Counted from the stretch's first letter, positions 60,301-62,500 are shown. The stretch: DNA of 64,000 nt from Siphonodentalium dalli (GCA_032622095.1 CP136068.1:52634443-52698442); one strand, 5' to 3'. The notes: generated from the letters alone by a model not told the origin. Numbers and translations: made by a program.

Positions 60301-61478
60301 AAGTTACCCATAATTCTGCTGTGGTTAATGAGCTGATTACTTAGGGCATTACTGTATGTCATGTTGTGCTATAAATAACCTGTAGTAACCTCACCTGAGA
60401 AACATTCCCATGGCGTACGCAAATAAATATGCCAGATCAAGACTTCCCAACAATTCTTCATAATTTGATTTATCTGAAAATAAATTCAAATTCTATTTAA
60501 CTAATTCATCACGACTGCCCACTTTAGAGTGCATGACATAATTTATGTTCACCACGGCAGCCATCTTCGGGCAGACAGTAATTTTCGGGAATACAATATT
60601 TCCAGGGACATACAAATGATTTTATGGGTTAGCGACTGGGATATCCTAAGGGTGATATTCTGTATCAATACTAATTGATTGGTGTATGAGGAAAATGAAG
60701 TTTAATGTATTTTTAAATGACACTCATCTAACAACTGGCAAAGACATCTTGACCTCATGTTCAGAGAAGTCAATGGCCTTCTATATTTACACGACGATGG
60801 CCACAATACTTACCGGTTCTTTTTGAGACTGAATCTCATAAGTTACATAACGAGTCTGCCCCCAGAGCAGTCACACCACATGAGGCAGTCCTCCCGAGGC
60901 CCTACACAAGAATCTAACATCTGTGACTAGGAGATCTAGACCTCTTGTGCAGAGAAGTCAATGGCCTTGTATATTTACACCATGACGCTACATTATAATA
61001 TTAGAAATGAATTGGGCAATTCAGTCATTAATCAAGGGTTAACCCAGCTGCTTCCATGTGATATCAAAGCCCATATACCAAAGCCCACATATACCAAAGC
61101 CCACATATACCGGTATACAATAGATGTTTATGGTCTATAAAGTTAAAGGTTAAATAAATGTGACAAGCTGACACTATTCAGTTAGTTTCATGATCAATAA
61201 AAAAGTCATATCAACAGCCCTCATAATTGGCTACGGCAATGCCGAAGCCATTTGCTGAAGCAAACTGGGCCACGATAAAGGGTTGCCGTAGCAGATTGCC
61301 GAAGCCAAACAATCTGAATTAAAAGGGCTGTATCAATCATCATATGGAAGGCTATTTTTAAATATACGAAGCAGGCAGATATCTCACCAAATGGCGGCCA
61401 GTCACATGAAGTATCATTATCGTCATCTGAGCTCCTGGAGGCAGTCAATGGTACAGAACAATTATGATGTAATGCATT
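9344..61478 (-). CDS. SLC37A2: SLC37A1/A2-like sugar-phosphate exchanger gene, partial, 11 internal exons
   Basis: The product is predicted to be a 12-helix major facilitator of the SLC37 family, which exchanges glucose-6-phosphate for phosphate across the ER membrane. Eleven exons were read on the minus strand; each has AG and GT borders and joins its neighbour in frame. Family signatures appear in the expected order: WPPFD-K-NYEELLGSLD, FGMGYFW, GWPSVVTCIGNWFGKG, RGLIMGVWNSHTSVGN, ALRIPGVIEFSFCLFFAKLVSY (split over two exons), DLSTLFDVGG, and the motif-A-like AGVVSDATGAR. The N-terminal helix and the last ~100 residues (VNGPYALIT region onward) were not found and presumably lie outside the window. 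Assignment to A1/A2 rather than A3 or A4 rests on remembered similarity, so the symbol is tentative. The introns are full of minisatellites and transposons. Coding sequence is only the exons listed separately. Confidence 0.93.
9781..11116. mobile_element. Non-autonomous hAT-like transposon, copy 1
   Basis: The element starts CAGGCCTCAGCCTAGGAG and ends in the imperfect inverse (CTCCTAGCATGGGGCCTG). It is flanked by an exact 8-bp duplication CCAGGAAC (9773-9780 and 11117-11124). CAGG termini plus 8-bp target duplications are the hAT signature. Subterminal repeats are gggagacttcaggaaattta on the left and ggcgacttcg/ttcgcc on the right. The 1.3 kb interior has no transposase frame. A relative lies at 22663-23812. 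Confidence 0.9.
11125..11677. other. Intronic sequence, no gene seen
   Basis: This stretch continues the sequence that the hAT copy interrupted: 9,540-9,772 and this stretch together resemble 58,220-58,900 (aaggtca..., cgcgattaacccat, acccttaga/acaca). It is a dispersed repeat without coding potential and contains a short (acaa)n run near 11,390. Confidence 0.5.
11686..11938. mobile_element. Palindromic hAT-like MITE of two hairpins
   Basis: The termini are CAAGCCTTGAAATAGTGTG and its inverse, with an 8-bp flanking duplication ATGATGAA (11678-11685 and 11939-11946). Inside lie two ~92-bp imperfect palindromes in a row, each running gcagaatgaggttcc ... ggtgatgcta ... tagcatcac ... ggacctcattctgc. 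The RNA or single strand would fold into two long hairpins. The same family is found at 37846-39131. It sits 28 bp behind the donor of exon j. Confidence 0.88.
11966..12051 (-). CDS. SLC37A2: SLC37A-like exon j, MFS motif-A-like loop
   Basis: This 86-bp exon lies after ...ccttatttcag and before GTGAGT. With the G from exon i it reads G-GIFAGVVSDATGARASTC, then FVMLLFAAPA, ending in phase 0. AGxxSDxxGxR is the cytosolic loop 8-9 signature of the major facilitator superfamily. A palindromic hAT-like MITE (11686-11938) sits 28 bp behind its donor. Confidence 0.93.
12052..12604. other. Intron sequence between exons i and j
   Basis: It holds a simple-sequence stretch around 12,240-12,340 built on cctaatctccaaaa, and otherwise AT-rich sequence. 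No further exon is seen. The 48-bp array ends at its right edge. Confidence 0.5.
12620..14307 (-). repeat. 48-bp minisatellite carrying a splice donor in every unit (~35 copies)
   Basis: In the sense (minus) strand each unit runs from AATTTATCTATGCTGTTTG to GGCATGGGTAAGTTC. It resembles the last ~45 bp of exon i across its donor (GATTTATCTACCCTGTTTG ... GTCATGGGTAAGTTC). Thirty-five 16-codon units follow the exon without a stop and end at ...GKFVSRF-stop near 12,605. Almost all units carry ATGG/GTAAGT; one near 13,779 reads ATGT/GTAAGT. Because 48 is a multiple of three, every donor has the same phase. Variation is limited to a few positions (P/L, G/S, G/V). Both strands are open for ~580 codons simply because the unit lacks stops in two frames; the plus-strand frame is not a gene. 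Confidence 0.95.
14308..14370 (-). CDS. SLC37A2: SLC37A-like exon i, source of the 48-bp splice-donor array
   Basis: This 63-bp exon lies after ...cttttcacag and before GTAAGT. It encodes SYNAEMSADLSTLFDVGGVM plus one base, where DLSTLFDVGG is a near-invariant SLC37 word. The junction reads ATGG/GTAAGTTC. Directly downstream the same exon-end/donor sequence is repeated about 35 times with the reading frame open. Joining the first donor to exon j gives VMGGIFAG, which matches the family, so the first donor is the ancestral one. Confidence 0.95.
14371..14720. other. Intron sequence upstream of exon i, no gene seen
   Basis: This is unremarkable sequence apart from a short perfect inverted word, ggggtgcg/tgccccca, near 14,566. 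No exon or transposon end can be supported. Confidence 0.4.
14724..14950. repeat. ~52-bp tandem repeat, about 4 copies
   Basis: The units contain agggataactactcatcaat, gagtgttaagt, and gaacttattatctgaacatc. The same words recur at 26,640-26,700, 43,440-43,500, 57,590-57,660 and 59,150-59,215, so the array amplified part of a dispersed element. Confidence 0.8.
14947..15308. repeat. Fold-back element 1 with TTCAGTGT core
   Basis: Long imperfect inverted arms (14,947-15,002 and 15,226-15,289) share agtataatacat and ccttaaagaaagcctgaaca. They enclose ~220 bp related to 3,640-3,800 and 26,080-26,250 in inverse orientation. The right arm is followed at once by a second inverse copy of the TTCAGTGTGAAGG word ending at 15,308, so 15,222-15,308 can itself fold into a ~90-nt hairpin. 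Confidence 0.75.
15449..15845. repeat. Fold-back element 2 with perfect 54-bp inverted arms
   Basis: Positions 15,449-15,502 and 15,758-15,811 are exact reverse complements over 54 bp. They contain ttcagtgtgtaagtatctta and enclose 255 bp. As in element 1, the right arm is followed by an inverse, diverged arm (ending acactgaactacatgtt at ~15,852), so 15,756-15,844 is a second ~90-nt hairpin. The enclosed core also exists, inverted, at 20,665-20,890. Confidence 0.85.
15853..20664. other. 4.8 kb of intron without supported gene
   Basis: The open frames here are short, overlap each other on both strands, and show no known domain or splice-compatible continuation of the transporter. Recognisable items are homopolymer runs (C9/T7 near 16,040; T runs near 18,410-18,430) and a small MITE-like family at 18,955, 19,314-19,474 and 20,000-20,153. 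The GC is somewhat higher than in the flanks. It may be an old, decayed mobile element. Confidence 0.45.
20000..20153. mobile_element. Small MITE-like element with AGGGAGCAAAT ends
   Basis: The ends are AGGGAGCAAAT and its exact inverse ATTTGCTCCCT. A second copy, 19,314-19,474, has the same ends (gggagcaaat / atttgctccct) and shares interior words (aaattgcatgg / aaattacatag; gatgc-ata-ccagttaa). A single end is at 18,957. No target duplication could be recognised. Confidence 0.5.
20665..20915. repeat. Inverted copy of the fold-back element 2 core
   Basis: This is the reverse complement of 15,487-15,708: tgaaaagagaacgttacctg, tgtcctctcgcttatattac, acgtgacctg, cgtcataataatgattc, gaataaaaatgaatataaca. 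It ends with ttcagtgtgtaacgtatctt. With 15.5 kb it forms a ~220-bp inverted pair about 5 kb apart. Confidence 0.85.
21270..22650. repeat. Right copy of composite blocks (related to ~540-1,970)
   Basis: It follows the order of 421-1,970: an AT-rich unit, gactaacagccataagcacc, gcaaaccgctactctcag, agaaatgaaggtgcgcag and ggtttcaggcccttatgatc. It is interrupted at 22,655 by a hAT-like element. No protein-coding sequence is seen. Confidence 0.8.
22663..23812. mobile_element. Non-autonomous hAT-like transposon, copy 2
   Basis: The ends are CAGGCCTCAGCCTAGGGG and (inverse) ...GAGCTGAGGCCTG, flanked by an exact 8-bp duplication CTATAAAA (22655-22662 and 23813-23820). It shares with 9781-11116 the left subterminal gggagacttcaggaaattta repeats, the interior aaataaacaataaggactaa, and the right ggcgacttcg block. 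An internal 30-bp duplication (ggtctcttcaaaaagtccga) lies at 23,265-23,310. It carries no transposase. Confidence 0.92.
23821..24230 (-). pseudogene. Possible retroelement gag fragment
   Basis: A minus-strand frame covers ~24,209-23,800. It reads MPMGEVFIPRLSHLRNGPPS, then an acidic region AESDMLSLHPRALEAFDDDT, and RDFLSKVYLIYRLLP. Acidic, low-complexity sequence followed by a ...VYxLLP.. motif resembles the N-terminal ORF1 of DIRS-like elements in molluscs, but this is a memory-based impression. The frame continues artificially into the neighbouring hAT element. It may simply be a decayed repeat. Confidence 0.3.
24231..25065. repeat. Composite block A, right copy, and short flank
   Basis: 24,360-24,700 corresponds to window positions 49-420 (see block A), with a C9 run at 24,351. 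In this copy block A lies to the right of block B, whereas on the left end of the window it lies to the left. 24,700-25,065 holds a short direct repeat (ccggcttgctggaccggctt) and no gene. Confidence 0.65.
25070..25585 (-). repeat. tRNA-derived SINE, copy 2, with internal duplication
   Basis: On the minus strand a tRNA-like head at 25,580-25,510 shows an A-box (GTAGCCGAGAGGTAGCG) and a B-box (GGGGATCGCAACCTGG). It is followed by the body with gagatcactgaataaagatc. After an inserted stretch (25,280-25,400) the body appears again and ends in gtgcacgttaaagaacgct at ~25,090. It is closely related to copy 1 at 2,640-2,935. Confidence 0.7.
25586..26252 (+). repeat. Composite block C, right copy
   Basis: It matches 3,150-3,795, including cgataaattgaatttgt, ttaaacgacaaattcgga, gactgcgcatgcgtgactga and the end word ttcagtgtgaaggcttcc. 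Here it ends at ...tttggcggaaa, and a tandem repeat follows instead of the copia ORF. Confidence 0.85.
26253..26450. repeat. 24-bp tandem repeat, ~8 copies
   Basis: The unit is aatcaatgagtgtttagtat plus four bases. It directly abuts the end of block C. The same word, tcatcaatgagtatttagta, adjoins fold-back element 1 at 14,930, so the association with this boundary is not unique. Confidence 0.9.
26451..26915. other. Intron sequence with one dispersed-repeat fragment
   Basis: It contains a partial copy of the dispersed element with inverted gttcaacaaataacctaatg / ttgtttgttgaacttattat (26,610-26,660). No gene is seen. Confidence 0.45.
26920..28030. repeat. ~160-bp tandem repeat, ~7 copies, with higher-order period
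   Basis: Units contain aatccaagatggctgctgg, gaccccaaaatgactcgttc, ccatctacatatcaatgtta, and aaatttcatgatgatc. Two blocks starting near 27,239 and 27,723 are nearly identical over ~190 bp, giving a higher-order period of ~484 bp (three units). It ends ~125 bp from the donor of exon h. Confidence 0.88.
28154..28244 (-). CDS. SLC37A2: SLC37A-like exon h
   Basis: This 91-bp exon lies after ...atattttacag and before GTAAGT. It encodes GVIEFSFCLFFAKLVSY, then SFLFWLPKYINSS plus one base. IEFS-CL-FAKLVSY-FL-WLP is the helix 7 signature of SLC37A1/A2. It joins exon i in phase. Confidence 0.95.
28286..28670 (+). repeat. tRNA-derived SINE-like element
   Basis: The left end has a tRNA-like A-box (gtagcccagtggttagagta). 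It continues into a ~300-bp body and ends with a tail of cattattgcattacattaca. The B-box is degraded. It lies ~40 bp upstream of the acceptor of exon h. Confidence 0.55.
28671..29040. other. Intron sequence, no gene seen
   Basis: AT-rich single-copy-looking sequence between a SINE and a tandemly arranged repeat. No exon or transposon end is supported. Confidence 0.4.
29041..30180. repeat. Bivalve-type dispersed repeat in ~6 tandem, diverged copies
   Basis: Each ~150-190-bp unit runs aaagttatcatccggaaacc, gggcataactctggt, a ggacggaacccatattcgaa-like stretch, cttgacctgtattttg, and cataccaaatttggttt. It ends in agacagacggacgatggac and gacattt-type flank. Relatives are at 43,020-43,260 and 53,210-54,790. 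The short open frames inside are not genes. Confidence 0.8.
30636..30755 (-). CDS. SLC37A2: SLC37A-like exon g, central loop
   Basis: This 120-bp exon (40 codons, phase 0 at both ends) lies after a polypyrimidine tract ...tttttttgcag and before GTGCGT. It encodes PLLSGCESYNSLSSSDVKLE, a Lys/Glu-rich run, then KAISILRALRIP. The last part matches the A-I-S-F-x-x-ALRIP sequence that leads into helix 7 of SLC37A1/A2. The hydrophilic first part is the variable central loop. Confidence 0.9.
30756..31843. other. Intron sequence upstream of exon g, no gene seen
   Basis: AT-rich sequence; the polypyrimidine tract and acceptor of exon g lie at its left end. No other exon with matching phase is visible. 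Confidence 0.45.
31846..32195. mobile_element. Palindromic MITE, unclassified
   Basis: Inverted ends GGGACTGTAAACTAAATCCG / CGGATTTAGTGTACAGTACCC, followed by an inverted gggaccatctcct block and an inverted caatgcaaacaacatg / catgttgtttgcatcg core. About 350 bp with an almost fully palindromic plan. I could not identify a clear target duplication, so the superfamily is open. Confidence 0.7.
32352..32453 (+). other. Plus-strand exon-like segment (hypothetical)
   Basis: A 102-bp segment between a ...gtatatag acceptor and a C/GTAAGA donor is open in one frame and encodes a Lys/Arg/Thr-rich sequence with KRKLRKTKTKATKKGKTFQ. A second candidate at 34,768-34,805 joins in frame and ends after KNSKSNTSIST at a stop. 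It could be the end of a nested gene, but no upstream exon or known family was seen. Confidence 0.2.
32454..33000. other. Intron sequence, no gene seen
   Basis: AT-rich, without repeats or exon candidates I can support. Confidence 0.4.
33001..33913. repeat. 28-bp tandem repeat, ~32 copies, two alternating types
   Basis: The unit is built on gagtatggttgatgcagcca plus ttaataac. A second type has gatacatcca instead of gatgcagcca. The two types alternate irregularly, and blocks of several units recur (e.g. around 33,290-33,440 and 33,500-33,600), pointing to unequal exchange or replication slippage. Confidence 0.93.
33914..34540. other. Intron sequence, no gene seen
   Basis: AT-rich sequence between two tandem arrays, with no coding signal. 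Confidence 0.4.
34541..34665. repeat. 32-bp tandem repeat, ~4 copies
   Basis: The unit runs agggtgaaacaatgaatatg followed by ggtgcaccacca or close variants. This short array gives a spurious minus-strand open frame. Confidence 0.9.
34826..36282. repeat. 31-bp GC-rich tandem repeat, 47 copies
   Basis: The unit starts agtcagacaccaggcccgcc and ends ccattaactct. The span of 1,457 bp equals 47 units of 31 bp with no length change that I could find. Variation is almost confined to A/G at one site (caccagg or caccggg) and a few single substitutions. It is far richer in GC than the flanks. Confidence 0.95.
36283..36723. other. Intron sequence with piggyBac-MITE-related fragment
   Basis: 36,400-36,510 contains the palindromic word ...ttatatatgcgaggctccct ... 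atatataagagaatgcattg shared with the TTAA elements. The rest shows no gene. Confidence 0.55.
36726..36838. mobile_element. Tc1/mariner-like palindromic MITE, copy 1
   Basis: CAGTAATGCCCTAAGTAATC ... its inverse ...GGGCATTACTG, flanked by TA on both sides. The arms are perfect for ~45 bp and include ttaaccacagcagaatt. Copies 2 and 3 are at 41756-41969 and 60178-60354. TA target and CAGT ends point to Tc1/mariner or pogo. Confidence 0.88.
36839..37499. other. Intron sequence with short tandem words
   Basis: Three to four loose repeats of gtatataatgcttcactcag occur at 36,915-37,020. Otherwise AT-rich and non-coding. Confidence 0.45.
37500..37716. mobile_element. piggyBac-like MITE (TTAA ends)
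   Basis: TTAACCCATTCATGAC at the left and, inverted, GTCATGAATGGTTTAA at the right, so the element is bounded by TTAA. The interior has the family palindrome ...ttctctta-tatataagagaatgcac. Related copies are at 46,752, 57,693, 59,649 and ~61,870. Confidence 0.7.
37846..39131. mobile_element. hAT-like MITE of the 11.7-kb family, split by a second hAT element
   Basis: Ends CAAGCCTGCAAATAGCATG and ...GGTATTTGCAGGCTTG, with an exact 8-bp duplication GCAAAGTC (37838-37845 and 39132-39139). The right part holds the same ~92-bp hairpin (gcagaatgaggtctcc ... ggacctcattctgc) as 11686-11938. The inner element 37983-38864 is younger, because it interrupts this one. Without it the copy is ~400 bp. Confidence 0.9.
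37983..38864. mobile_element. Nested non-autonomous hAT-like transposon
   Basis: Perfect 12-bp inverted ends CAGGGACCAGCC/GGCTGGTCCCTG and an exact 8-bp duplication GTTGGTGG (37975-37982 and 38865-38872). Subterminal gggcgac/ttcgccct words repeat in both orientations, a common arrangement for transposase binding in hAT elements. 882 bp without a transposase frame. Confidence 0.95.
39140..39384. other. Intron sequence, no gene seen
   Basis: Short AT-rich stretch between two mobile elements. Confidence 0.4.
39385..39489. mobile_element. piggyBac-like palindromic MITE, short copy
   Basis: Bounded by TTAA on both sides; ends CCCTTTCAGTGCCAAGTCC / GGACTTGGCACTTAAAGGG. The interior is the inverse pair tgtatcaatccatatttcc / atatgggttgataca. 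Short version of the element at 40984-41189. Confidence 0.85.
39510..39745. repeat. 21-bp tandem repeat, ~11 copies
   Basis: The unit is aataaatcacatggtatcta plus one base. Since 21 is a multiple of three, it gives open frames on both strands that are not genes. Confidence 0.92.
39746..40983. other. Intron sequence, no gene seen
   Basis: AT-rich sequence with a loose ~150-bp direct similarity (gtccctaaaattcaatcaaa / gtcccctaaaattcactaaa at ~39,995 and ~40,207), suggesting an old duplication. No gene. Confidence 0.45.
40984..41189. mobile_element. piggyBac-like near-perfect palindrome
   Basis: TTAA-bounded; ends CCCTTTCAGTGCCAAGTGCG and its inverse. The two ~95-bp arms are almost perfectly complementary around a short centre (attgaaagagctctttcc). 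Transcribed, it would form a very long hairpin. Confidence 0.9.
41190..41755. other. Intron sequence related to 44,590-45,400
   Basis: Contains ttttatcgaatgagctgcgg and attccgttgaatacatgtg words that recur at ~44,615-44,640 and ~45,358. It looks like one dispersed repeat. No gene. Confidence 0.5.
41756..41969. mobile_element. Tc1/mariner-like palindromic MITE, copy 2
   Basis: CAGTATTGCCCAAAGTAATT ... GGGCATTACTG between TA dinucleotides. Arms of ~100 bp with agtcggaaatatggcttgtt and its inverse around a centre cgagagctttccga. The longest of the three copies. Confidence 0.9.
41970..43019. other. Intron sequence, no supported gene
   Basis: A plus-strand frame at 42,079-42,330 ends in a Lys-rich stretch (EARQGQKIMSEFRKKIRKYR) but has no known domain and spans a local palindrome (ctacttgactgcaagtcaag). 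I leave it unannotated. The rest is AT-rich. Confidence 0.4.
43020..43260. repeat. Bivalve-type dispersed repeat, single copy
   Basis: One unit of the family seen at 29,041-30,180: gggccataactctggttaaa, cttgacctgtttttggggc, aaagttattatctggaaacc, then gacggacagacc. It ends in a short tail. Confidence 0.75.
43261..43649. repeat. Dispersed-repeat fragment
   Basis: 43,265-43,505 contains words of the family at 57,440-57,660 and 58,960-59,215 (ttattcatctagatgggtgt, cagatgacagac, acttattatctgaaaatttc, tcaatgactgtttagt). Non-coding. Confidence 0.6.
43650..44240. repeat. ~45-bp tandem repeat, ~13 copies of variable length
   Basis: Unit: ctctaacaacgctcattcag, tattcattcaaagaaacata, with an optional extra acata and aaact/aaagt alternation. 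The length differences between units reflect the optional aacat step. Confidence 0.88.
44241..45422. other. Intron sequence, dispersed repeats, no gene
   Basis: Includes the repeat shared with 41,200-41,600 and single-copy-looking AT-rich sequence. No exon of the transporter is expected here by phase (exons f and e bracket 45.7-47.1 kb). Confidence 0.4.
45423..45594. repeat. 43-bp tandem repeat, 4 copies
   Basis: Unit: atccaggatctatgaagggc, ccttactctaccaggccgaacat. Four nearly identical units; the last has aggtcga. It lies ~150 bp behind the donor of exon f. Confidence 0.95.
45744..45784 (-). CDS. SLC37A2: SLC37A-like exon f (41 bp)
   Basis: This very short exon lies after ...tctacttacag and before GTAAGT. 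With the G from exon e it reads D-PKEVGCLTQDERI and ends in phase 0. It corresponds to the H-P-E-D-V-D/G-C segment at the start of the long cytosolic loop between helices 6 and 7. The exon is too short to be found by length alone; phase agreement with both neighbours supports it. Confidence 0.85.
46130..46735. repeat. Dispersed repeat with ~150-bp internal repeats
   Basis: Three loose copies of agtcatgatggtgaac, caccaaatttcattgagacc, ataacccacagc and acagacagat, ending in gatggatggacggatggaca. Similar in style to the gggccataactctg family. Non-coding. Confidence 0.65.
46752..47035. mobile_element. piggyBac-like MITE, decayed
   Basis: Left end TTAACCCTTACAAAACTC. The interior family words ctcttatatatgtgaggctc and gtatatataagagaatgcac are present, but the right end (ccaatcatgaaatggttata) lacks a clean TTAA. 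Probably an old copy. Confidence 0.55.
47112..47278 (-). CDS. SLC37A2: SLC37A-like exon e
   Basis: This 167-bp exon lies after ...ccttccag and before GTAAGT. It completes an Arg codon with exon d, then encodes RGLIMGVWNSHTSVGN, ILGSVIAGIWVSGAWGWSF, and VVPGIIMSSVGVLAFLFLVP plus one base. It covers helices 5 and 6 and contains the WNSHTSVGN signature of SLC37. Frame and phase agree on both sides. Confidence 0.96.
47392..51596. repeat. 25-bp minisatellite, ~168 copies, in the intron between exons d and e
   Basis: The plus-strand unit is atggatttagtaatgataaa plus atgac. Variants include aatgagaaatggac and an enlarged unit with aaatgataaatttatgatca. In the sense (minus) strand each unit reads gtcattttatcattactaaa plus tccat: pyrimidine-rich, with a TACTAA like a branch point and no AG. 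I noticed only two AG-creating changes in ~4.2 kb (47,729 and 51,577). It ends abruptly 110 bp from the acceptor of exon e. Confidence 0.96.
51597..53205. other. Left part of the 3.7-kb segment that interrupts the 25-bp array
   Basis: AT-rich sequence beginning cgagaggccgatcacgatcg. No protein or transposon end can be named. Repeated words (atcaaccaatcgataccaaa-like; accaaaatctatacaggtga; aatatgaacacaatggg-like) recur at 52,260, 54,820, 54,955 and 55,110, so the segment is built of diverged copies of one repeat. Confidence 0.5.
53206..54790. repeat. Bivalve-type dispersed repeat, ~5 tandem units, with (ggacggac)n tails
   Basis: ~165-bp units: aaaaagggccgtaactcatg, aaaaataattggacggaacc, catattcgaacttggcctgt, agctgggaaatacacatacc and caaataatccaaactggagt. 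Ends at the microsatellite ggacggacagacagacggac (54,172-54,215), with a second tail at 54,717-54,750 followed by acgaccttttttcaaaaagg. Confidence 0.85.
54791..55293. repeat. Right part of the inserted segment
   Basis: Two units of a repeat containing accgatcaaccgatcgatac and aaaactatacaggtgag (54,940 and 55,100). The right end has an inverted word (gtgtaccatacatggta / ...gggtacac), then joins the 25-bp array. Confidence 0.6.
55294..55926. repeat. 25-bp minisatellite, second block (~25 copies)
   Basis: Same unit and same enlarged variant (tttatgatcatggatttagt) as 47,392-51,596. The unit nearest exon d (sense strand atgttcatttctcatta...) resembles the intron sequence straight after the exon d donor (GTATGTTCATTTCTTATTA), which suggests that the array grew from this point. 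Confidence 0.94.
55966..56042 (-). CDS. SLC37A2: SLC37A-like exon d
   Basis: This 77-bp exon lies after ...gatttcag and before GTATGT. It encodes MICGFFQSTG, then WPSVVTCIGNWFGKG and two bases. WPSVVT and GNWFGKG are among the most conserved words of the SLC37 family. A second donor-like CAG/GTATGTTC lies 32 bp further into the intron (junction at 55,934/55,933). Its use would shift the frame, so it is probably a decoy or a duplicated fragment. The 25-bp minisatellite begins about 40 bp behind the true donor. Confidence 0.95.
56043..56971. other. Intron sequence between exons c and d
   Basis: AT-rich and non-coding. A run of 16 C at ~56,499-56,514 is a likely place for sequencing or assembly error. 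Confidence 0.5.
56972..57107 (-). CDS. SLC37A2: SLC37A-like exon c
   Basis: This 136-bp exon lies after ...cttgtttcag and before GTAAGT. It encodes GHIAERVNVRYFMSFGMISS, then GILTALFGMGYFWDIHSIVF and YVGVQ. This matches the SLC37 segment running from the loop between helices 2 and 3 (G-x-x-xER, RYF/Y) through helices 3 and 4 (FGMGYFW). It ends in phase 0. Confidence 0.94.
57440..57692. repeat. Dispersed repeat with inverted core
   Basis: Contains ataagttcaacaaaccacct / atttgttgaacttattatct as an inverted pair, then tttcctaagggaactacccg. Relatives at 14.7, 26.6, 43.4 and 59.1 kb. Confidence 0.65.
57693..57957. mobile_element. piggyBac-like MITE, diverged right end
   Basis: Left TTAACCCTTTCATGACAGG, family interior (gtgccagtgcattctcttat; gaggctccctatgagagacc; gaagctccagtcatga) and a TTAA at 57,954. 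The right end is not a clean inverse, so the boundary is approximate. Confidence 0.6.
57958..58950. repeat. Dispersed repeat with three loose units
   Basis: Units with cccaaggtcatttgcgggta, cccgtgtcaaggtca, gggtggacaaaataacccga and catacataacaaatttcac. Ends in cgcgattaacccatcaatca and acccttacaca, words shared with 9,540-9,772 and 11,125-11,420, where a hAT element split a relative. Confidence 0.7.
58951..59235. repeat. Dispersed repeat, related to 57,440-57,692
   Basis: Same order of words (tattcattagaatagtgctt, gggatgttcaggtaaaatga, ttgttgatcttattatctga). Ends at attaaagaaagggttaatca. Confidence 0.65.
59236..59531. repeat. 28-bp tandem repeat, ~11 copies
   Basis: Unit: actaaatattattactccaa plus catgagtc. 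First and last copies are shortened. Confidence 0.92.
59649..60048. mobile_element. piggyBac-like MITE, 400 bp, well preserved
   Basis: Bounded by TTAA; ends CCCTTTGCCCAACA and inverted TGTTGGGTAAAGGG. It contains two internal hairpins, each gccaatgcattctcttatat ... atatataagagaatgcattg, separated by an AT-rich stretch. Best-bounded member of the family. Confidence 0.87.
60178..60354. mobile_element. Tc1/mariner-like palindromic MITE, copy 3
   Basis: CAGTAATGCCCTAAGTAATC ... GGGCATTACTG between TA dinucleotides, 177 bp. Shares interior agctttc-gatgaatggcaa and aagccatatttccgactaaa with copy 2. Lies 39 bp beyond the exon b donor. Confidence 0.9.
60395..60473 (-). CDS. SLC37A2: SLC37A-like exon b
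   Basis: This 79-bp exon lies after ...ttattttcag and before GTGAGG. With the G carried over from exon a it completes Asp, giving D-KSNYEELLGSLDLAYLF and then AYAMGMFL. The NYEELLG...D and YAxGMF pattern is characteristic of SLC37 helix 2. It ends in phase 2 and joins exon c to make Ser. A Tc1/mariner-like palindrome ends only 39 bp beyond its donor. Confidence 0.92.
60474..61387. other. Intron between exons a and b
   Basis: Contains a loose direct duplication (gcagagaagtcaatggcctt at ~60,955 and a relative at ~60,765). Otherwise non-coding. Confidence 0.45.
61388..61478 (-). CDS. SLC37A2: SLC37A-like exon a (first exon seen)
   Basis: This 91-bp exon starts in phase 0 after ...ttatccag and ends one base into a codon before GTGAGA. 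It encodes NALHHNCSVPL, an Asp/Ser-rich stretch, then CDWPPF. It corresponds to the extracytoplasmic loop after the first helix of SLC37A proteins, where a conserved Cys and a W-x-PFD motif occur. The AAT-TGT-TCT (NCS) could be an N-glycosylation sequon, as expected for a luminal loop. The preceding exon, encoding the ...RKPISVVK-type end of helix 1, was not seen up to position 64,000. Confidence 0.9.
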
Positions 61479-62500
61479 CTGGATAAATAAATAAATTTTA
61501 TTAGATATACGAGACAAATATTTCAAAATAAAAAAAATAAATATATAATAGCCAATCAAAAGCGACAAATTTATGATGTCACATTCAACTTTACACCAAG
61601 GCACTTTCCTCCTTGTAAAAATACTGACGCGTGCGCTCTTTAATTAAGTACAGTTAATGATTTAATTAATTCAGACTTAACTTAGCAACTTTGAGCCAAA
61701 TTAAAATATTCGATATTTATTTCTGAACACTCACAAGATATTTCGGTATTCAAACAAAACATGTAGGTATTCTCTATATATTAAACCTGTATATATGCAA
61801 AGGGGCGAAAAGAAAATGACATTCAGACAATCAACATGAATATACTATGCACTTATTAAAATGCACTTAATAAAATAGGTTAAAGATCCTGTGCCAGTGC
61901 ATTCTCTTACAGTATATACATGTATGTGAGTCTCCCATAGGGAGCCTTGCATATACATGTATAAGAGAATTCACTGGCTTACAAGGTCAAGGTAAATATT
62001 GTTAGGCTAATGTATTCTGTTATATACATGTACAATGTATGTGAGGCTCCCTATGGGAGATTCGCATATATAAGATAATGCATTGACACAGGGTTTTCGT
62101 AAAATTTCAGGAAGCTCCAGTGACCAGTCATGTAAGTGTTAACATGTTAACATACCAATTGATGATACCAGTAGCCAAATAATGTTTGTTGAATTTATTA
62201 GCTAAACAGCTCCTTCAATGAATGGAGCTTTCCAGAGGCCACACCCACAGCGGTAGTCCCGCCCACTGGTGAAAATACTTTATCCACATAAATATTGTCT
62301 GTTACCCGAGATCGACTTCGGACGTGAACACATCAGCACCTGCCATTATGTTAACTAGGTGAAACAGACTCATGTATATGATTCGTTCAAATTTGATCTT
62401 TTAACCAGTTTGATTTAAAAAAAATTATTGAGATTCAATTTTTTATTTTTTTTTTAGATTGAACTTTGATCTGCTGTTGAACAAAAACTAAATAATAATT
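61479..62500. other. Intron/upstream sequence with a decayed piggyBac-like MITE
   Basis: 61,870-62,150 holds the family interior (gtgccagtgcattctcttac; gtgaggctccctatgggaga; aggaagctccagtga). The N-terminal exon of the transporter is not visible here. The composition shifts to GC-rich near 62,510. Confidence 0.5.
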
